Of a stretch of 7,103 nt of DNA, positions 4,832-7,103 are shown piece after piece. The position numbers were made by a program, and so were the translations under genes. This DNA is from JAENVT01 sp031370745 (GTDB lineage: Bacteria > Actinomycetota > Acidimicrobiia > Acidimicrobiales > Ilumatobacteraceae): the NCBI GenBank assembly GCA_031370745.1, contig JANMQX010000178.1, forward strand, positions 1 through 7,103, given 5' to 3'. Below the pieces are notes generated by a model. That model ran no database searches, was not told the DNA's origin, and was given only the letters and a program-made list of their open reading frames with translations. The first letter of the stretch is position 1, and every line of letters starts with the position of its first letter.

Positions 4832-7103
4832 CATCCCGGCCTCCTATGTGGCGTCCGCCGGCCGGTTCGACGAGCTCGTCGACGAGCACGGAGCAGTTCG
4901 CGCCCATTGGGAATCGATGGTCCGAACGTGGGCCACTCTCGGCGCAGACGAGATCGTGCGCAGGCAAACGGTCGCCGAGCGACTGCTGGTGGCCGAAGGT
5001 GCGGGGCACATCTTCCATGACGATCGCGAGGTCGGTGTGTCGTGGGGTCTTGATCCGGTGCCCTACGTCATCGGAGCCCAGGAGTGGCGCAGTATCGAAC
5101 GCGGGCTCAGCCAGCGCACACGTGTTCTCGACGCGGTGCTCGACGATCTCTACGGCGCACGTCGATTGCTGCTCGACGGTGTGATCCCGACCGCAGCTGT
5201 GATGGGTTCACGTGCGTATCAACTCGCAGCTGTTGGGGTGGCGACACGTCGGCCGCGGCTGATGTTGTACGCCGCAGATCTCGTCCGCGACAGCACCGGG
5301 CGTTGGCTGCTGTTGCGCGATCACACCGATGCCCCGACCGGATGTGGATACGCCTTGATGAACCGCACCGTCCTGTCGCGCCTGTACCCCGAGCCGTTCC
5401 GTCATCTCGGTGTCACCCCGTTGTCGGGTTGGTTCGCCGACCTGCGCTCTGCCTTGTCGGCCGTCGCTCCCGTGGATGTCACCGGCCCGCGCACCATCTT
5501 GCTCGGACCAAAGCCGCAACGCCCCGGGTTCGTCGAAGCCTCGTACCTCGCCACCCACCTCGGCTATCACCTCGCCAGCAGCGGAGACCTCATCACCCGC
5601 GGGGGCCGGGTGTGGCTACGAACGCTCGGCGGTCTCGAACAGATCGATGTCGTCTTCCGTCGGCTCGCCGACACTGGCTCGGATCCGCTCGAACTGCGAC
5701 CCTCAGGATTGGGTGGTGTGACCGGGTTGTTGCAATCCGTGCGCGAAGGCAACGTCGGCGTCGCCAACTCGCTCGGCAGCGGAGTGGCCGATCGGCTGTG
5801 GCTGCAGCCGTTCCTCGCCGACGCTGCACAGCACCTGCTCGGCGAGACGTTGGAGCTGGCGTCGATCGACACCTGGTGGTGCGGCGATCCCGACAAGTTC
5901 GCTGCAGTGCGCGCCGACCCGCAAGGCTTCGTCCTCCACGACGCCGATCCGGTTTCGCCGGCGGCCTCGGTGTTCGGCGACAGCCTCAGCGATGCCGATC
6001 TGACTGACTGGCTGGAACGCATCACGGCGGCGCCGCATCGTTACGTTGTCCAGCCGAAGATCGAGTTCGCCAGCACGCCCGTTGCAATCGACGGCGAGCT
6101 ACGCAGCGGCACGGCGAGCATCCGCGTGCAGACGGTTCGGATCGGCGACGAGGCCATCGTCCTGCCGGGTGGGCACGGTCGTCATGTTGCTCCCGGTCAA
6201 CTGGTGATCAACTCCTCCGACGCGTACGGCAAAGACGTGTGGGTGCTCACCGACCCGACCGTCCAACGCACGACCACGGCGTCGGCGCTGACCCGGCGGG
6301 CCCGCCTCCCGCAGATCGACCTGCGCGACTCGCTGCCCACGAGGTCTGCAGAGGCGTTGTTCTGGCTGGGGCGCAACGCTGAGCGCGCCGAAGCGGCTTC
6401 GCGAACTGCGCGGCTGATCATCGCCCGCACAGGCGGCGACCCCACCCTGCTGGCTTCGCCGTGGTTGGGGCACGCCATCGCAGCGTTGCGGGCCGTCAGT
6501 GGGGGCCGCCCGGCCGAACGAGACGCTGATGTTGCGGCGCTCGGTGCCGAGGCGTTGGCGGTGGAGATCGCCGCTGCACTCGACGATCGGTCAGGTGCAG
6601 TCGCCAACAGCCTTCGTCATCTCGCAGCCAACGCGGGAGGGGTTCGCGAATTTCTCTCGACTGCGACATGGCGAGTGCTCAATGGACTCGACGCCGAGCG
6701 ATCGGAACTGTCGTCGACGACCGATCGAAGCGATCCATTCCTCGTGACGGAGTGTCTCGACCGAATCATGGTCGACCTTGCCGCGTTGGCTGGCCTGGTG
6801 ATGGAAAGCATGGTGCGTGGACCGGGATGGCGATTCCTCGACCTCGGCCGCCGCTTGGAACGGGCGGTGCTGCTGTTGGGTGTGATCGAGGCGGCCCTCA
6901 GCGATCCGCCGCCCGACGATGTGGCTCAACCCGTGTACGACCTCGTGCTGGGTGCGAGCGAAAGCCTTGTCGCCTACCGCCGTCGGTACCGCAGCGATGT
7001 GCGTTTGGCCGCGATCGAAGACCTTCTGGTGCACGACGACACAAACCCACGTTCGCTGGCGTTCCAACTCGATCGCGTCAACGAGCATCTCGCGGCACTG
7101 CCC
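4821..7103 (+). CDS. Fused circularly permuted ATP-grasp / alpha-E protein (C-terminus cut by right edge)
   Basis: At least 761 residues are present and no stop is reached. Proteins of this architecture, such as mycobacterial Rv2567, are about 830-890 aa, so roughly 70-130 residues are missing. Residues 1 to about 490 form an ATP-grasp fold parallel to the free-standing protein upstream: FDELVDEHGAVRAHW near the start, DLVRDSTGRW then RDHTDAPTGCGY at 166-177, VFRR at 278-281, GNVGVANSLGSGVAD, and NSSDAYGKDVWV at 464-475. An alpha-E domain begins near residue 505 with AEALFWLGRNAERAEAASRTARL, and its second signature helix FLDLGRRLERA starts at 672. Several apparent nucleotide-binding residues differ from the free-standing copy: acidic EDN is RDH, lysine 374 is His373, and the glycine-rich loop is absent, while Arg435 and Asn464 are kept. 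It may therefore be a non-catalytic partner. No in-frame ATG lies near the N-terminus. GTG 4821 was chosen; GTG 4848 is an alternative. Neither has a good ribosome binding site. Confidence 0.93.
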   Translation, partial: MDLNIPASYVASAGRFDELVDEHGAVRAHWESMVRTWATLGADEIVRRQTVAERLLVAEGAGHIFHDDREVGVSWGLDPVPYVIGAQEWRSIERGLSQRTRVLDAVLDDLYGARRLLLDGVIPTAAVMGSRAYQLAAVGVATRRPRLMLYAADLVRDSTGRWLLLRDHTDAPTGCGYALMNRTVLSRLYPEPFRHLGVTPLSGWFADLRSALSAVAPVDVTGPRTILLGPKPQRPGFVEASYLATHLGYHLASSGDLITRGGRVWLRTLGGLEQIDVVFRRLADTGSDPLELRPSGLGGVTGLLQSVREGNVGVANSLGSGVADRLWLQPFLADAAQHLLGETLELASIDTWWCGDPDKFAAVRADPQGFVLHDADPVSPAASVFGDSLSDADLTDWLERITAAPHRYVVQPKIEFASTPVAIDGELRSGTASIRVQTVRIGDEAIVLPGGHGRHVAPGQLVINSSDAYGKDVWVLTDPTVQRTTTASALTRRARLPQIDLRDSLPTRSAEALFWLGRNAERAEAASRTARLIIARTGGDPTLLASPWLGHAIAALRAVSGGRPAERDADVAALGAEALAVEIAAALDDRSGAVANSLRHLAANAGGVREFLSTATWRVLNGLDAERSELSSTTDRSDPFLVTECLDRIMVDLAALAGLVMESMVRGPGWRFLDLGRRLERAVLLLGVIEAALSDPPPDDVAQPVYDLVLGASESLVAYRRRYRSDVRLAAIEDLLVHDDTNPRSLAFQLDRVNEHLAALP

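Noticed and set aside
3479..4834. Long 451-codon open frame on the minus strand opposite the ATP-grasp and alpha-E genes
   Set aside because: It lies antisense to two genes with clear family motifs. Its translation is rich in Arg, Ser and Ala with no recognisable motif. It is a typical GC-rich shadow frame.
5084..6007. 307-codon plus-strand open frame inside the fusion gene
   Set aside because: It is an alternate frame of the ATP-grasp/alpha-E fusion, with extreme Arg content and no family motif. The fusion frame itself is unbroken from 4803 to the window end.
6591..7088. 165-codon minus-strand open frame opposite the alpha-E part of the fusion
   Set aside because: It is His/Gln/Arg-rich antisense reading without motifs, and the opposite strand carries the alpha-E signature helices.

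Overview
This is a 7.1 kb stretch of high-GC DNA that is almost entirely coding. It most likely comes from an actinobacterium. The support is GC-rich third codon positions, very compact overlapping genes, a luciferase-like (LLM) oxidoreductase, and a duplicated ATP-grasp/alpha-E gene set of the kind found in mycobacteria. An uncultured acidimicrobial lineage would fit, but no rRNA or lineage marker is present to settle it. No tRNA, rRNA, CRISPR array, insertion sequence or clear terminator was seen.

Left part (1-2320, minus strand): three overlapping genes read leftward, an LLM-class flavin/F420-type oxidoreductase, then kbl (2-amino-3-ketobutyrate CoA ligase), then the N-terminal end of tdh (L-threonine 3-dehydrogenase), which runs off the left edge. 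The LLM gene and kbl overlap by 8 nt, and kbl and tdh by 4 nt (GTGA). Kbl and Tdh together form the classic threonine-to-glycine route: Tdh oxidises threonine to 2-amino-3-ketobutyrate, and Kbl cleaves this with CoA to glycine and acetyl-CoA. The LLM gene has no established role in that route but looks co-transcribed.

Centre (2321-2393): a 73-bp divergent control region. It holds an 11-nt tandem repeat resembling an OmpR/PhoP-type box. It also has TAGCRT -10-like hexamers on both strands, placed so that both transcripts could be leaderless or nearly so.

Right part (2394-7103, plus strand): three genes of the circularly permuted ATP-grasp / alpha-E system. They are a free-standing ATP-grasp protein with all recognisable active-site motifs, a free-standing alpha-E protein starting on its stop codon (TGATG), and after 34 nt a second ATP-grasp fused to an alpha-E domain, cut by the right edge. 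The fused copy lines up almost residue for residue with the free-standing enzyme but has lost several apparent nucleotide-binding residues. These families are predicted, from comparative genomics, to form amide or peptide bonds with transglutaminase-like and sometimes NTN-hydrolase partners. Their substrate is unknown. The pairing of one intact and one degenerate ATP-grasp copy in a single operon is the most interesting feature of the window.
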